Shown: positions 29,220 through 40,987, counted from the first letter of the stretch. The stretch is 64,000 nucleotides of DNA from Pseudomonas sp. St316 (GCF_018325905.1 NZ_AP021901.1:3906001-3970000); one strand, 5' to 3'. A program made the numbers and translations. Notes: a model not told the origin generated them from the letters alone.

Positions 29220-30058
29220 GCCCGCGCCTGCTGAAAAAAACCCTGTTGCGCGCCGGATTCTGGTGCCTGATCGGGATCTTGCTGCTGTATGCCGTCTTCC
29301 CGTTCTACTACGCCATCGTGACCTCGCTGAAGCCATCCAGCGCCTTGTTCCAGGTGAGCTACTGGATCGACAACCCCGATTTCTCCAACTATGCCACCGT
29401 GCTGAACCAGGCCTCGTTCCTGCGGGCCATCGGCAACTCGCTGGTGGTTGCGCTGTGCGTGGTCGCGCTGGCGTTGTTTCTCAGCCTGACCGCCGCCTAT
29501 GCCCTGGGCCGAGTGAAGTTTCGCGGACGCGGCGTGGTGTTGATGATGGTCCTGGGCGTCTCGATGTTTCCACAAGTCGCAGTGCTGTCGGGATTGTTCG
29601 AAGTAATACGTGCCCTGGGCCTGTACAACACGTCCTGGGCGCTGATCCTGAGCTACACGATTTTCACCCTGCCCTTCACCGTCTGGGTGCTGACCACCTT
29701 CATGGGGCAATTGCCTCATGAGCTGGAAGAGGCCGCGATCATGGACGGTGCGTCACCCTGGGTCACGCTGACCCGCGTGCTGTTGCCGCTGCTCTGGCCG
29801 GCACTGGTCACCACGGGGCTCTTGGCCTTTATCGCCGCCTGGAACGAGTTCCTGTTTGCCCTGACCTTCACCCTGACCGACTCGCAACGCACGGTCCCGG
29901 TCGCCATCGCGCTGATTTCCGGTGGCAGCCCTCATGAACTGCCTTGGGGCTTGTTGATGGCGGCGTCGGTGCTGGTCACGGTGCCATTGGTGATTCTGGT
30001 GCTGATCTTCCAGCGCCGCATCGTTTCCGGCCTCACTGCCGGTGCGTTAAAGGGTTGA
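29216..30058 (+). CDS. Sugar ABC transporter permease 2 (MalG type)
   Basis: 280 residues with six helices; ATG 29216 overlaps the previous stop. EAA loop ELEEAAIMDGASPWVTLTRVLLPLLWPAL. Together with permease 1 and the ATPase it builds the importer. The frame is open far upstream but that part is only out-of-frame sequence of permease 1. Confidence 0.88.
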   Translation: MSPRLLKKTLLRAGFWCLIGILLLYAVFPFYYAIVTSLKPSSALFQVSYWIDNPDFSNYATVLNQASFLRAIGNSLVVALCVVALALFLSLTAAYALGRVKFRGRGVVLMMVLGVSMFPQVAVLSGLFEVIRALGLYNTSWALILSYTIFTLPFTVWVLTTFMGQLPHELEEAAIMDGASPWVTLTRVLLPLLWPALVTTGLLAFIAAWNEFLFALTFTLTDSQRTVPVAIALISGGSPHELPWGLLMAASVLVTVPLVILVLIFQRRIVSGLTAGALKG

Positions 30059-30089
30059 GGCCCAACACAGACAAGAAAGGAACAGCATC

Positions 30090-31231
<1,142 letters not shown>

Positions 31232-31235
<4 letters not shown>

Positions 31236-32734
31236 CTGTGTCTGTAAATGCCATGAACGCACCCACGCCCTCCCCCCTTGAACACGCGCAGCAGGCGCTG
31301 AGTGAAGGTCAGTCTCGCGTCATTGACGACTATCGACCCGACTATCACCTGGCGCCTGTCGCGGGCTGGATGAACGACCCTAACGGGGTGGTGTTTTTCC
31401 GTGGCGAATATCACGTGTTCTACCAACACCACCCTTTCGATGCCAAATGGGGTCCGATGTATTGGGGCCACGCCAAGAGCGCCGACCTGGTCCATTGGCA
31501 GCATCTGCCGATTGCCCTGGCGCCCGGCGATGACTTCGACCGCCACGGCTGTTTTTCCGGTAGCGCGGTGGTGTGTGGCGACACCCTGGCGCTGATCTAC
31601 ACCGGGCACACCTGGCTGGGGGAAGTGGGTGACGAACGCTTTATCCGCCAGGTCCAGTGTCTGGCCACCAGTGTCGACGGCATCCGGTTCGTCAAGCATG
31701 GCGCTGTCATCGAGAACGCGCCGATCGATACGATCATGCACTTTCGCGACCCCAAGGTCTGGCAGGAGGACGGCTATTGGTACCTGATTGCCGGCGCGCG
31801 CTTGGGCGACAAGCCGCTGTTGCCGCTGTACCGCTCCACCGACCTGCGCACCTGGGAGTTCCTCGACTACGTGTCCAGCGGCAATGAGGGTGATGGCTAC
31901 ATGTGGGAATGCCCGGACCTGTTTCGCCTCAACGGGCGCGACGTGCTGCTGTATTCCCCCCAGGGCATGAAGCCTGAAGGTTACGAACGCCTCAACAAGT
32001 ACCAGACCGGTTATCGCATTGGCCGGCTCGACAGCGAATGGCACTTCACCGGCGGGCCGTTCATCGAACTGGATAACGGCCACGATTTCTATGCCGCGCA
32101 AACGCTGGAGGCCGCCGATGGCCGGCGCCTGGTGTGGGCCTGGCTGGACATGTGGGAAAGCCCGATGCCGAGCCAGGCCCATCACTGGTGCGGCATGCTC
32201 GGCTTGCCCCGCGAGCTTGAACTGCAGGGCGATCGCCTTGGCGTGTTTCCGGCACGGGAACTGACCGCGCTGCGCCAGGCGCCGTTGCCGAGCAGCGCGC
32301 CATGGGGCGAGTCGGGCAGCCACTGGGTGCCGCACGTGAAGGGCGACAGGCTCGAAATCCATGTGCATCTGGATCTGCTCGGCTGCACCGAAGGCCACCT
32401 GGGCATCGCCTTGCGTTGCAGTGCCGATGAGCAGGAACAAACCCTGCTTTATTACGACGCGTCACTGCAACGCCTGGTGCTCGATCGCAGCCGCTCGGGT
32501 GCGCAAGTGAGCGGTCAGCGCAGCGTGTCGATCGAGCCGACGCAAACACCACTGCAGTTGCGGGTGTTTCTCGATCGCTCGTCCATCGAGGTGTTCGAAG
32601 AAAGCGGCCGCTTCAGCTTCAGCAGCCGCTTCTATCCGCGACCTGACAGCCTCGGGGTGAAACTGTTGGCAAACGGCACTGGCGGGTGCGTCACCATTGC
32701 CAAGGCATGGCCGCTGGACTCGGGCTGGCTATGA
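31232..32734 (+). CDS. Intracellular sucrose hydrolase / beta-fructosidase (GH32)
   Basis: 500 residues without signal peptide. GH32 motifs: WMNDPNG at 46-52 with nucleophile D49, FSGSAV, RDPK at about 172-175, and ECPD near 226-229 with acid/base E226; a C-terminal beta-sandwich with DRSSIEVF. It splits sucrose or small fructans taken up by the ABC system; with no PTS enzyme here the substrate is probably unphosphorylated sucrose rather than sucrose-6-phosphate. Translationally coupled to the ATPase gene (ATGA). Confidence 0.9.
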
Positions 32735-32809
32735 GTACCGCCAATGGAGTCGCGAGAAGCCCGGGCCCTGTGTCATGATTCTGCGTCAACCTGACTGGCC
32801 GCACTTCGC

Positions 32810-33802
32810 ATGACTTCCGTGAAAGACGTTGCACAGCTGGCCGGCGTATCCCTGATGACGGTTTCGCGCGCGCTCAACACGCCGGAAAAACTGAGCCCCG
32901 AAACCCTTCAGCGGGTACGTCGCGCCATTGATGAACTGCAATTCGTACCGAGCCTGTCGGCGCGCAGGATGCGCGGCGACAACCTGCAGGCGCGTACCAT
33001 CGGTGTGTTCGCACTGGATACCGCGACCACGCCGTTCGCCGTCGAGTTGCTGCTGTCCATCGAACAAACCGCGCAGCAGGCAGGCTGGAATGTCTTCATC
33101 CTCAACCTGTTGAGCAACCCGCCCACCGACCAGAACATCGACCTGATGCTGTCGCACCGCCCCGACGGGTTGATCTTCAGTGCCATGGGATTGCGCCAGG
33201 TGAGCATTCCCGAGCGACTCAAGAGCAAGCCGCTGGTGCTCGCCAATTGCCTGGCCGATGACAGACACCTGGTCAGTTATGTGCCGGATGATGAAGCTGG
33301 GCAGCATCGAGCCATGCAGCATGCCTTGAGCCAAGGCTATCGGCGTCCGCTGTGCATCAATTTGCCGAGGAAGAGTCTTGCCTGGGGCCTGCGCCAGCAA
33401 GGCTTGCAACGCGCCTGTCAGGCCGTCGGGCTGGCACCTGAAGCACTCTTGCAATACGACCTTTGCGATCACGACGCCTATGGTGAAACCGCCGCAATTC
33501 TCGATCGGCACATCGTTGATGGCCGTCCGCAATTCGACATCCTGGTCTGCGGCAACGACCGCATCGCCTTTTGCGCCTATCAGCTGTTGTTGGGTCGCGG
33601 CCTGAAAATTCCCGACGATGTCGCGGTGCTCGGCTATGACAACATGATCGGCATCGCCGAACTGTTCATCCCGCCACTGACCACCGTACAACTGCCGTAC
33701 TACGAGATCGGTCGCCAGGCGGCCCTGCACCTGATCGAGAGCCTGGAGGTATCGGGCGCCCAGCCGGTGGATTGCCCACTGGTGGTCAGGGCATCGCTGT
33801 AA
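32810..33802 (+). CDS. LacI-family regulator of the sucrose/fructoside genes
   Basis: 330 residues. DNA-binding N-terminus VKDVAQLAGVSLMTVSRALNTPEKLSPETLQRV, then a periplasmic-binding-like effector domain (IGVFALDTATTPFAVELL, DILVCGNDRIAFCAYQLL, VAVLGYDN). It lies 75 bases after the GH32 gene in the same direction. The palindrome GTTAACGTTAAC at 26916-26927 is the obvious target. Effector is probably a hexose product such as fructose. Confidence 0.87.
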   Translation: MTSVKDVAQLAGVSLMTVSRALNTPEKLSPETLQRVRRAIDELQFVPSLSARRMRGDNLQARTIGVFALDTATTPFAVELLLSIEQTAQQAGWNVFILNLLSNPPTDQNIDLMLSHRPDGLIFSAMGLRQVSIPERLKSKPLVLANCLADDRHLVSYVPDDEAGQHRAMQHALSQGYRRPLCINLPRKSLAWGLRQQGLQRACQAVGLAPEALLQYDLCDHDAYGETAAILDRHIVDGRPQFDILVCGNDRIAFCAYQLLLGRGLKIPDDVAVLGYDNMIGIAELFIPPLTTVQLPYYEIGRQAALHLIESLEVSGAQPVDCPLVVRASL

Positions 33803-33829
33803 CGCCAATCGGCATCCGGCGCCCTGCCC

Positions 33830-34417
33830 TCAAGGTTGCTTCGCGGATGACGGCGGCAGCGCCGCGATGATCTGGGTGCGGCAAACCTCGAGGATTTCAT
33901 CGGCCAGCGCGCTATCGTCCGGGCAGGCCCGGGACAACATGATCGCACCGACGGCATGCGCCAACGTGTCGAGCATTTTTGCCCTGATCGCTTCCTGCGG
34001 CGCGTCTTGCCCGGCCTCGTATTGGCTTTGGAGCGCGGCCAGCATGTTTTCGATGCCGCTGGCAAAAGTGGCCTTCAGTTCGGGCGATTGACGGGCAGCG
34101 TCGCCACACAGTGCCGCCATGGTGCAACCGCCACCCCGGGCGTCACGGTGCTCCCTGGACATGTAAAGATCGACGAACCCAGACACGTCGCTGCCCACAC
34201 TGTCGGTCAGCGACTGCGCAAGGCTGTTCGCCGCCGCTTCGGCCATCAGGTCGGCCTTGGAACCGAAATGCTTGTAGAACCCGCCATGGGTGAAGCCGGC
34301 GGCCGCCATCAAGTCCGCCACGCCCACGCCGTCAAAGCCTCGCTCGCGAAACAAGACAGAAGCCGTCTCGACGATGTGCGCCCGATTTGCCTGGGCCTGG
34401 GCCTTTGTCACCCTCAT
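33830..34417 (-). CDS. TetR-family repressor
   Basis: 195 residues; TetR helix-turn-helix at about 12-58 (HIVETASVLFRERGFDGVGVADLMAAAGFTHGGFYKHFGSK). The C-terminal part keeps Cys48-type residues elsewhere: CTMAALCGDAAR and MLSRACPDD. Such cysteines could sense electrophiles, which would match the divergent reductase operon. Start at the ATG 34417. Confidence 0.85.
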   Translation of the reverse strand: MRVTKAQAQANRAHIVETASVLFRERGFDGVGVADLMAAAGFTHGGFYKHFGSKADLMAEAAANSLAQSLTDSVGSDVSGFVDLYMSREHRDARGGGCTMAALCGDAARQSPELKATFASGIENMLAALQSQYEAGQDAPQEAIRAKMLDTLAHAVGAIMLSRACPDDSALADEILEVCRTQIIAALPPSSAKQP

Positions 34418-34458
34418 TTTTCACTCCCTCGTGCTGCTCGAAATCACGCTCACATCAT

Positions 34459-34468
34459 ACATAGATGT
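34459..34468. promoter_or_regulatory. Candidate TetR operator
   Basis: ACATAGATGT, arms ACAT/ATGT, in the gap between the divergent TetR and reductase genes. A TTGACA hexamer lies at 34487-34492. Short and judged by eye. Confidence 0.25.
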
Positions 34469-34586
34469 CGAGCATAATCAAATTCGTTGACAGTTTAGAT
34501 TTCGATCATCATCCTAATAACAAGCCGCGCTCACCTTGCCAGGCTGCACGCGCTCCTTTTATCCAAACCGACGGAAACAAGACGCC

Positions 34587-35681
34587 ATGACCGACCAGAA
34601 CCTGTTCACGCCCTACACGTTGGGTGATCTCACGCTTTCCAACCGAGTGGTCCTGGCACCGCTGACACGTAACCGTGCGGGGCAAGGTTTTGTACCGAGC
34701 GAGTTCGCTGCCACTTACTACAGCCAAAGAGCGTCGGCAGGTCTGCTGATCTCCGAGGCTTCACAGATTTCCCAGCAAGGACAGGGTTACCAGGACACAC
34801 CCGGGATCTACACCCAGGCGCAGATCGACGGCTGGCGCACGGTCACCGAGGCCGTGCATGCCGAAGGCGGGCGAATTTTCCTGCAACTGTGGCATGTCGG
34901 CCGCGTTTCCCACGTCGACCTGCAAGCCAATGGTGCAGCGCCAGTGGCCCCCTCCGCGCTGCGTCCGGCGACCAAGGTATTCGTCAACAATAGTTTCGAG
35001 GACGTTTCCGAACCGCGGGCGCTGGACATCAGCGAATTGCCCGGGATCGTCAACAATTTCCGCCAGGCGGCGGCGAACGCCATCGCCGCAGGGTTTGACG
35101 GCGTAGAGATCCACGGCGCGAACGGCTACCTGCTGGACCAGTTCATCAAGGACGGCGCCAACGTGCGTACCGACGCCTACGGCGGCTCGATTGAAAATCG
35201 TGCCCGCCTGCTGCTGGAAGTGACCGCGGCCGTGGTGGAGGAAGTCGGCGCCAACCGCACCGGCCTGCGCATCTCACCTGTCTCGCCGGCCAATGGTGTG
35301 TCCAGCAGCGCGCCCCAGGCCCAGTTCGATTACCTGGTCGACCAGCTCAACGCCCTCGACATCGTGTACCTGCATGTGGTCGAAGGCGCGACGGCTGGGC
35401 CGCGCGACGTTGCGCCCTTCGACTTTGGTGCCTTGCGCCAGCGCTTCAAAAACACCTACATCGCCAACAACGGCTACGACCTGGACCTGGCCACCTCACG
35501 ACTCGTCGAAGACAAAGCAGACCTGATCGCCTTCGGCCGGCCGTTCATCGGCAATCCGGACCTGGTGGAGCGGCTCAGAACCGGTTCGCCTTTGTCGGCA
35601 TTCAACCCCGCTACCCTCTACGGTGGTGGTGCGACGGGCTACATCGACTATCCAACGCTCGCTGAATCCAGCGCGCGGTAA
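34587..35681 (+). CDS. Old yellow enzyme family alkene reductase (NemA-like)
   Basis: 364 residues from ATG 34587 (NemA-type length). FMN and active-site motifs: VLAPLTRNRA at 22-31, FLQLWHVGRVSH at 98-109, and EIHGANGYLLDQF near 174-186, followed by NVRTDAYGGSIENR. It reduces activated C=C bonds, nitro compounds or N-ethylmaleimide-type electrophiles with NADPH. First gene of a probable operon with an SDR and a quinone reductase, controlled by the divergent TetR. Confidence 0.9.
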   Translation: MTDQNLFTPYTLGDLTLSNRVVLAPLTRNRAGQGFVPSEFAATYYSQRASAGLLISEASQISQQGQGYQDTPGIYTQAQIDGWRTVTEAVHAEGGRIFLQLWHVGRVSHVDLQANGAAPVAPSALRPATKVFVNNSFEDVSEPRALDISELPGIVNNFRQAAANAIAAGFDGVEIHGANGYLLDQFIKDGANVRTDAYGGSIENRARLLLEVTAAVVEEVGANRTGLRISPVSPANGVSSSAPQAQFDYLVDQLNALDIVYLHVVEGATAGPRDVAPFDFGALRQRFKNTYIANNGYDLDLATSRLVEDKADLIAFGRPFIGNPDLVERLRTGSPLSAFNPATLYGGGATGYIDYPTLAESSAR

Positions 35682-35760
35682 CACTGACCAGACCCGACCG
35701 CGCGCCTGCACAACAGCGCACGCGACTCGCTCATCAATACCTTGAAGAAGAGACTGCCCC

Positions 35761-36549
35761 ATGGACACTCGCACAACCGTTCTTATCACTGGTGCCTCTA
35801 CCGGTATCGGCGCTGTCTATGCCCAGCGCTTTGCCCAACGTGGGCACGATCTGGTCCTGGTGGCCCGCGACAGCACACGCCTGCAAGCGCTGGCCACCAA
35901 GCTGCGCAGCGAACACAACGTTGCCGTCGATATTCTCCAGGCCGACCTGACCCAGATCGGCGACCTGACCACCGTCGAAGCCCGGCTGCGCGATGACGCC
36001 AACATCGGCATCCTGGTCAATAACGCCGGTGCCGCCCAATCCGGCACCTTCATCGAGCAGTCGACCGACAGCGTCGCGCACCTCGTGTCGCTCAATACCA
36101 CTGCGCTGGTCCGGCTGGCCAGCGCCATCGCCCCACGCCTGGTCAAAGCGGGTGACGGCGCGATCATCAACATCGGTTCCGTCGTTGGCCTGGCACCGGA
36201 GTTCGGTATGTCGGTCTACGGCGCGACCAAGGCGTTCGTGCTGTTTCTCTCCCAGGGACTCAGCCTGGAACTGTCCCCCAAAGGCGTCTACGTACAAGCC
36301 GTCCTGCCAGCGGCCACCCGTACCGAGATCTGGGAGCGCGCGGGCATCGATATCAACACCCTGAATGAAATCATGGAAGTCGGTGACCTGGTCGATGCCG
36401 CGCTGCTCGGTTTTGATCGTCGCGAGCCGGTGACCATCCCACCCTTGCATGAAGAGGCACGCTGGGATGCCTTGCAGGCCGCGCGTCAAGAGCTGCTCGG
36501 GCAAATCCGACAGTCCCACGTCGCCGAACGCTATCAAGACCCGGCGTGA
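35761..36549 (+). CDS. Short-chain dehydrogenase/reductase
   Basis: 262 residues, classical SDR. Cofactor site TGASTGIG at 10-17, NNAG motif, catalytic Ser near 140 (INIGSV), Y153 and K157 in YGATK. The ARD after strand 2 suggests NADP(H). It lies 79 bases behind the alkene reductase. Substrate unknown; detoxification of carbonyl products is the contextual guess. Confidence 0.87.
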   Translation: MDTRTTVLITGASTGIGAVYAQRFAQRGHDLVLVARDSTRLQALATKLRSEHNVAVDILQADLTQIGDLTTVEARLRDDANIGILVNNAGAAQSGTFIEQSTDSVAHLVSLNTTALVRLASAIAPRLVKAGDGAIINIGSVVGLAPEFGMSVYGATKAFVLFLSQGLSLELSPKGVYVQAVLPAATRTEIWERAGIDINTLNEIMEVGDLVDAALLGFDRREPVTIPPLHEEARWDALQAARQELLGQIRQSHVAERYQDPA

Positions 36550-36566
36550 TCATCGTTTAGCGGGCG

Positions 36567-36588
36567 CCGGCGCGAAGGACAGCGCCGG
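36567..36588. repeat. Intergenic hairpin after the SDR gene
   Basis: CCGGCGC at 36567-36573 and GCGCCGG at 36582-36588 form a perfect seven-base stem with an eight-base loop. No T run follows, so at best a weak terminator between the SDR and quinone-reductase genes. Confidence 0.3.
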
Positions 36589-36648
36589 TATTGCTGGATG
36601 CCTGGCCGTGTAATCACTGCGCTGCATCCCTTATGAGAGCAAAGCACC

Positions 36649-37665
36649 ATGAAAGCATTTTTAATCGATCGCTACAGCAAGAACAGTGGCCGTATGGGCG
36701 ACCTACCGGCCCCTGACGTGGGTGACCACGACGTGCTGGTCCGCGTGCACGCCGCCAGCGTCAATCTGCTGGATTCAAAGATCAGCAAAGGCGAATTCAA
36801 ACTGATCCTGCCCTATTCATTTCCCTTGGCATTGGGGCATGACTTGGCGGGAGTCGTGGTCCGTGTGGGATCTCGTGTCGAGCAATTCAAGCAGGGCGAT
36901 GAAGTCTATGCCCGCGCCCCGGATGGGCACATCGGCACCTTCGCCGAGCAGATTTCAGTGAACGAAAACGCCCTGGCCAAAAAACCGGCGAACGTCAGCA
37001 TGGAAGAGGCCGCTGCCCTGCCCTTGGCCGCCCTGACCGCCTGGCAGGTACTGGTTGAAACCGCCCGACTGAAGAAAGGCCAAAAGGTTTTCATCCAGGC
37101 CGGTTCAGGTGGCGTCGGTACCCTCGCCATCCAGCTTGCCAAGCACCTCGGCGCCTTCGTTGCGACCAGCACCAGCACCCGCAATGTGCCGTGGGTCAAA
37201 GCGCTGGGGGCCGACGTTGTCATCGATTACAAGCAACAGGATTTCGCCAACGTTCTGCAGGACTATGACATCGTGTTGAACAGCCTGGGCGCCGATGAGC
37301 TGGAGAAATCGCTGAAGATCCTGAAACCTGGTGGCCAGCTCATCTCCATTTCGGGACCACCCACCCCACAGTTCGCCAAGGCCCAGGGACTCTCCTGGGT
37401 GCTGAGACTGATCATGGGCCTGTTGAGCAGCGGTATACGTCGCAAGGCCCACCGAAAGGGTGTGAGCTACGCCTTCGTGTTCATGCGTGCCAGTGGCTCC
37501 CAACTGCGTGAGATCACCACGCTCGTCGAGTCCGGCAGCCTCAAGCCGGTGCTTGACCAATCCTTCCCCTTCGACGCGACAGCCGATGCCCTGGACTATG
37601 TCGAACAAGGCCGATCGAAGGGCAAGGTCGTCATCAAGATCCACTCAGGCACGACTGGTGAGTGA
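36649..37665 (+). CDS. Zinc-independent NADPH:quinone oxidoreductase (MDR family)
   Basis: 338 residues. Lacks zinc-binding cysteines; has the quinone reductase marks VNLLDSKISKGEF, GHDLAGVV, PLAALTAWQVLVETARLKKGQ and cofactor site QAGSGGVGTLAIQLAK near 150-165. Reduces quinones or enals with NADPH. Third member of the TetR-linked set, all enzymes that remove electrophiles. Confidence 0.88.
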   Translation: MKAFLIDRYSKNSGRMGDLPAPDVGDHDVLVRVHAASVNLLDSKISKGEFKLILPYSFPLALGHDLAGVVVRVGSRVEQFKQGDEVYARAPDGHIGTFAEQISVNENALAKKPANVSMEEAAALPLAALTAWQVLVETARLKKGQKVFIQAGSGGVGTLAIQLAKHLGAFVATSTSTRNVPWVKALGADVVIDYKQQDFANVLQDYDIVLNSLGADELEKSLKILKPGGQLISISGPPTPQFAKAQGLSWVLRLIMGLLSSGIRRKAHRKGVSYAFVFMRASGSQLREITTLVESGSLKPVLDQSFPFDATADALDYVEQGRSKGKVVIKIHSGTTGE

Positions 37666-37763
37666 GACCGTATCCCCCGCAGAGTGGCCAGGCGCGAGAA
37701 ACCGTATCACCGGTCCCGCGCCAGTGAAGGCCTGGGCAAGCAATGGGGCAGCCAGGAGGTTCA

Positions 37764-39374
37764 TCACCAAACGGCAATATGTGAATCCGCCCGGGGTTCA
37801 GTCCCGCCGCACAGCACACCGCTGACCGGGTCGCGCAGGATGATCTGGCCGCGCCCATAGTCGGTCAGGTCGCTGGCGATCTGAACCTCATGCCCCCGTC
37901 GCGCCAAGGCATTGGCCAGGTCCCGTGAGGCCCCGTGCTCGATACCGACTTTCATCGCCCCCAGCCATTGCCAGCGTGGTGCATCCAGCGCCGCTTGCGG
38001 GTTCAGGCCGAAATCCACCAGGTTCATGACCATCTGCACATGCCCCTGGGGCTGCATGTAGCCGCCCATCACGCCGAAGGGACCGAGGGCCTCGCCATTG
38101 CGAGTGAGGAAACCGGGAATGATGGTATGGAAGGTTTTCTTGCCAGGAGCCAGGCAGTTGACGTGGCTCGGATCGAGGCTGAATTCCTGCCCTCGATTCT
38201 GCAAGGCAATCCCACTGTCCGGCAGCACCACACCGGAGCCAAACCCGTGGTAGTTGCTCTGGATGAACGAGACCATATTGCCCTCCCCATCCGCGGTCGC
38301 CAGGTACACCGTGCCGCTGGCGTGGGGGTCGCCGGGCGTGGGCGGTAGGGCCTGTTCGCCGATCTGCCGACGGCGGCGGGCACTGTAGTCGTCGCTGAGC
38401 AGGTCAGCCACCGCCACGCGCATGTGCAAAGGATCGGTGATGTAGTGCAGGCCGTCGCTGTAGGCCAACTTCATCGCTTCCAGTTGGCGATGCCAGGTCT
38501 GTTGGCTGTCACGGTGATCGAAGTCGAAGCCTTCCAGTATCTTCAACGCCATCAAGGCCACCAGGCCCTGCCCGCTCGGCGGGATTTCCCAGACATCCAC
38601 GCCTCGGTAATTGACGTGGATGGGGTCCACCCACTGGGCGCGATAATCCTTGAGGTCCGAGGCCCGCAGGTAGCCACCAGTGGCCCGGGAATGGGCGTCC
38701 AGGCGCTCGGCCAACGCACCGCGATAGAGGCTCTCGCAGCGAGTGTCGGCCAACGCCTGGAGGGTGCGCGCCTGGGCCGGGTTGCGAAAAACCTCCCCGG
38801 CCCGTGGCGCCCGGCCTTCGATCAGGAAGGTATCGAACCAGGCCTCCAGGACGGCATCACGATGGGGCGTGAACTCGTTCACCGCGACCTGCCATTGATG
38901 GGCAACCACCGGCGACAGCGCAAAACCGTCCCGCGCCAGGCTGATGGCCGGTTGCAGCAGCTCGGCAAAGGGCAGCTTGCCAAAGCGTCGGGACAACTCG
39001 GCCCAGGCCGACGGGCAACCCGGGACAGTCACCGGTGTCCAGCCATAGAGCGGCATCTGTTCATGGCCGGCGGCCCTGACCGCCTCGATACTCAAGGCCG
39101 CCGGTGCGTGGCCGTTGCCGTTGAGGCCGTGCAACTGGCCTTTGCACCAGACCAGCGCGAAGGCGTCACCGCCAATGCCACACCCGGTGGGTTCCACCAC
39201 CGTCAGCGCGGCTGCCGTGGCGATGGCGGCGTCGATGGCATTGCCGCCCTTTTGCATGATCTCGATGCCCGCCTGGGCAGCCAGGGGCTGGGACGCGGCG
39301 ACCATGCCCCGACGGGCGAAAACGCTCTGGCGTTGCGACGGATAAGGGTATTGGTGGGCAGAAAATTTCAGCAT
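37764..39374 (-). CDS. Gamma-glutamyltransferase family protein
   Basis: 536 residues, Ntn-hydrolase of the GGT family that cleaves or transfers gamma-glutamyl groups (glutathione and related). Predicted nucleophile T355 in SGTVYLATAD, where the precursor would self-cleave, followed by GEGNMVSFIQSNYHGFGSGVV and MGGYMQPQGHVQ. No signal peptide is visible, unlike periplasmic GGT, so it probably acts in the cytoplasm on imported substrate. It ends an operon with an amino-acid ABC importer. Confidence 0.88.
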   Translation of the reverse strand: MLKFSAHQYPYPSQRQSVFARRGMVAASQPLAAQAGIEIMQKGGNAIDAAIATAAALTVVEPTGCGIGGDAFALVWCKGQLHGLNGNGHAPAALSIEAVRAAGHEQMPLYGWTPVTVPGCPSAWAELSRRFGKLPFAELLQPAISLARDGFALSPVVAHQWQVAVNEFTPHRDAVLEAWFDTFLIEGRAPRAGEVFRNPAQARTLQALADTRCESLYRGALAERLDAHSRATGGYLRASDLKDYRAQWVDPIHVNYRGVDVWEIPPSGQGLVALMALKILEGFDFDHRDSQQTWHRQLEAMKLAYSDGLHYITDPLHMRVAVADLLSDDYSARRRRQIGEQALPPTPGDPHASGTVYLATADGEGNMVSFIQSNYHGFGSGVVLPDSGIALQNRGQEFSLDPSHVNCLAPGKKTFHTIIPGFLTRNGEALGPFGVMGGYMQPQGHVQMVMNLVDFGLNPQAALDAPRWQWLGAMKVGIEHGASRDLANALARRGHEVQIASDLTDYGRGQIILRDPVSGVLCGGTEPRADSHIAVW

Positions 39375-39416
39375 GACGAAGACTCTTCGATACAGGAATT
39401 CAGTGGCCGGGAAAGG

Positions 39417-40196
39417 TCATAACACGCGACTGAGAAAAGCCCGGGTACGAGGATGAATGGGGTGACAGAAAATCTGCTCCGGCGGCCCCTGCTCGATAAG
39501 CTCGCCCTGGTCCAGGACCACCACACGGTCGGCCACTTCCCGGGCAAAGCCCATTTCATGAGTCACCACGACCATGGTCATCCCCTCCTCGGCCAACTCC
39601 TTCATCACTTGCAACACCTCGCCGACAGTCTCCGGGTCGAGGGCGCTGGTGGGTTCGTCGAACAGCATGGCCTGGGGTTTCATGGCCAGGGCCCGGGCAA
39701 TCGCCACCCGCTGTTGCTGGCCGCCGGAGAGCATCGACGGGTAGTGATCGGCCTTATCCGCCAGGCCGACCCGCTCCAGCAGGCCGCGGGCCTGCTCCAG
39801 CGCTGCGGTGCGAGTCACGCCAAGCACCTGGATCGGCGCCTCGATGATGTTCTCCAGGGCTGTCATGTGAGGAAACAGGTTGAAGCGCTGGAAAACCATG
39901 CCGATGTCCCGCCGTTGACGGGCGATGTTGCGCTCCGACTCCCGCACCAGGCTGCCGTCGGCCCGCTCGCGATAGCCCATGGCCCGGCCGTTGACGCGGA
40001 TACGCCCGCCCTGGATGTCCTCCAGCAAGTTGATGCAGCGGATGAAGGTGGTCTTGCCGGAGCCCGAAGCCCCGATCAGCACAACGACTTCGCCGCGCCG
40101 CACTTGCAGGGAGATGCCCTTGAGAATCTGCAGCTCGCCGAAAGACTTGTGGACATCCAGCGCCTCGATAATCAGCTCTTCGCTTTTATGCGCCAT
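39417..40196 (-). CDS. Polar amino acid ABC transporter ATPase
   Basis: 259 residues from ATG 40196; the frame is open further upstream but that overlaps the permease. Walker [10 protein letters not shown] at 42-50, Q-loop [12 protein letters not shown], signature LSGGQQQR, Walker [15 protein letters not shown], switch His in VVTHEMGFA. HisP/GltL/AotP type. Three bases after the permease and 42 bases before the GGT gene. Confidence 0.92.
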   Translation of the reverse strand: MAHKSEELIIEALDVHKSFGELQILKGISLQVRRGEVVVLIGASGSGKTTFIRCINLLEDIQGGRIRVNGRAMGYRERADGSLVRESERNIARQRRDIGMVFQRFNLFPHMTALENIIEAPIQVLGVTRTAALEQARGLLERVGLADKADHYPSMLSGGQQQRVAIARALAMKPQAMLFDEPTSALDPETVGEVLQVMKELAEEGMTMVVVTHEMGFAREVADRVVVLDQGELIEQGPPEQIFCHPIHPRTRAFLSRVL

Positions 40197-40198
40197 GG

Positions 40199-40975
40199 TC
40201 AACGTGCCCTCAGCAGGTTCAGGGTGCTGCGACCGAACATCCGCGTCGAAGCCGGCGGCGGTGACGAGGGCCGGTCCGACTGACCGAAACGGGCCTCCAG
40301 CCAGCGCTGGAAAAAGCCCCACAACGTGGTCAGCAACAGGAAGTAGATCGCCACCACCAGATACAGTTCGAACACCCGGAACGTCGCCGACGTGACCATC
40401 TGGGTACTGAGCAACAGTTCCTGTACGCCGATCACGCTGACCAGCGTGGTGTTCTTGAGCATCACGTTGAACTCGTTGCCCAGCGGCGGAACGATGACCC
40501 GGAACGCCTGGGGCAGGACAATGCGGCGCATCAGTTTGGCGAAGGTCATGCCCAGCGAGCGCCCGGCCTCGTATTGGCCCTTGTCCACCGCACCGATGCC
40601 GGCGCGGATGATCTCGGCCATGTAGGCACCCTCGTTGAGGCCCAGGGCAATGATCGCCGCCTGGATATTGCCGGGGATCACCAGCCCGAAGAGGTCGATG
40701 TCTTCGAAGCGGAAAATCCCGCCAGCGGCCAGTGCGGTGTAGAGAAAGACGATCTGCACCAGCAACGGTGTGCCGCGCATCAGCCACACGTAAAAGCGTA
40801 CAGGCAAATGCAGCAACGGGTTCTTCGACAACCGCAACAGCGCGGCGCTCAGCCCCAGGACACAACCCAGCAGCATCGCCAGCACGCTGATCAGGCAGGT
40901 CAGCCAAAGCCCGGTGAGGTACACCCCACTGGGCTGCAGCAGGTACTGCCAGAACACATCCCAATTGAAATTCAT
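40199..40975 (-). CDS. Polar amino acid ABC transporter permease
   Basis: 258 residues, HisM/GlnP type. Helices include [21 protein letters not shown]; coupling loop [39 protein letters not shown]. Only one permease gene is present, so the channel is probably a homodimer. Starts 12 bases after the binding-protein gene. Confidence 0.9.
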   Translation of the reverse strand: MNFNWDVFWQYLLQPSGVYLTGLWLTCLISVLAMLLGCVLGLSAALLRLSKNPLLHLPVRFYVWLMRGTPLLVQIVFLYTALAAGGIFRFEDIDLFGLVIPGNIQAAIIALGLNEGAYMAEIIRAGIGAVDKGQYEAGRSLGMTFAKLMRRIVLPQAFRVIVPPLGNEFNVMLKNTTLVSVIGVQELLLSTQMVTSATFRVFELYLVVAIYFLLLTTLWGFFQRWLEARFGQSDRPSSPPPASTRMFGRSTLNLLRAR

Positions 40976-40987
40976 CGCTGGTTCACC

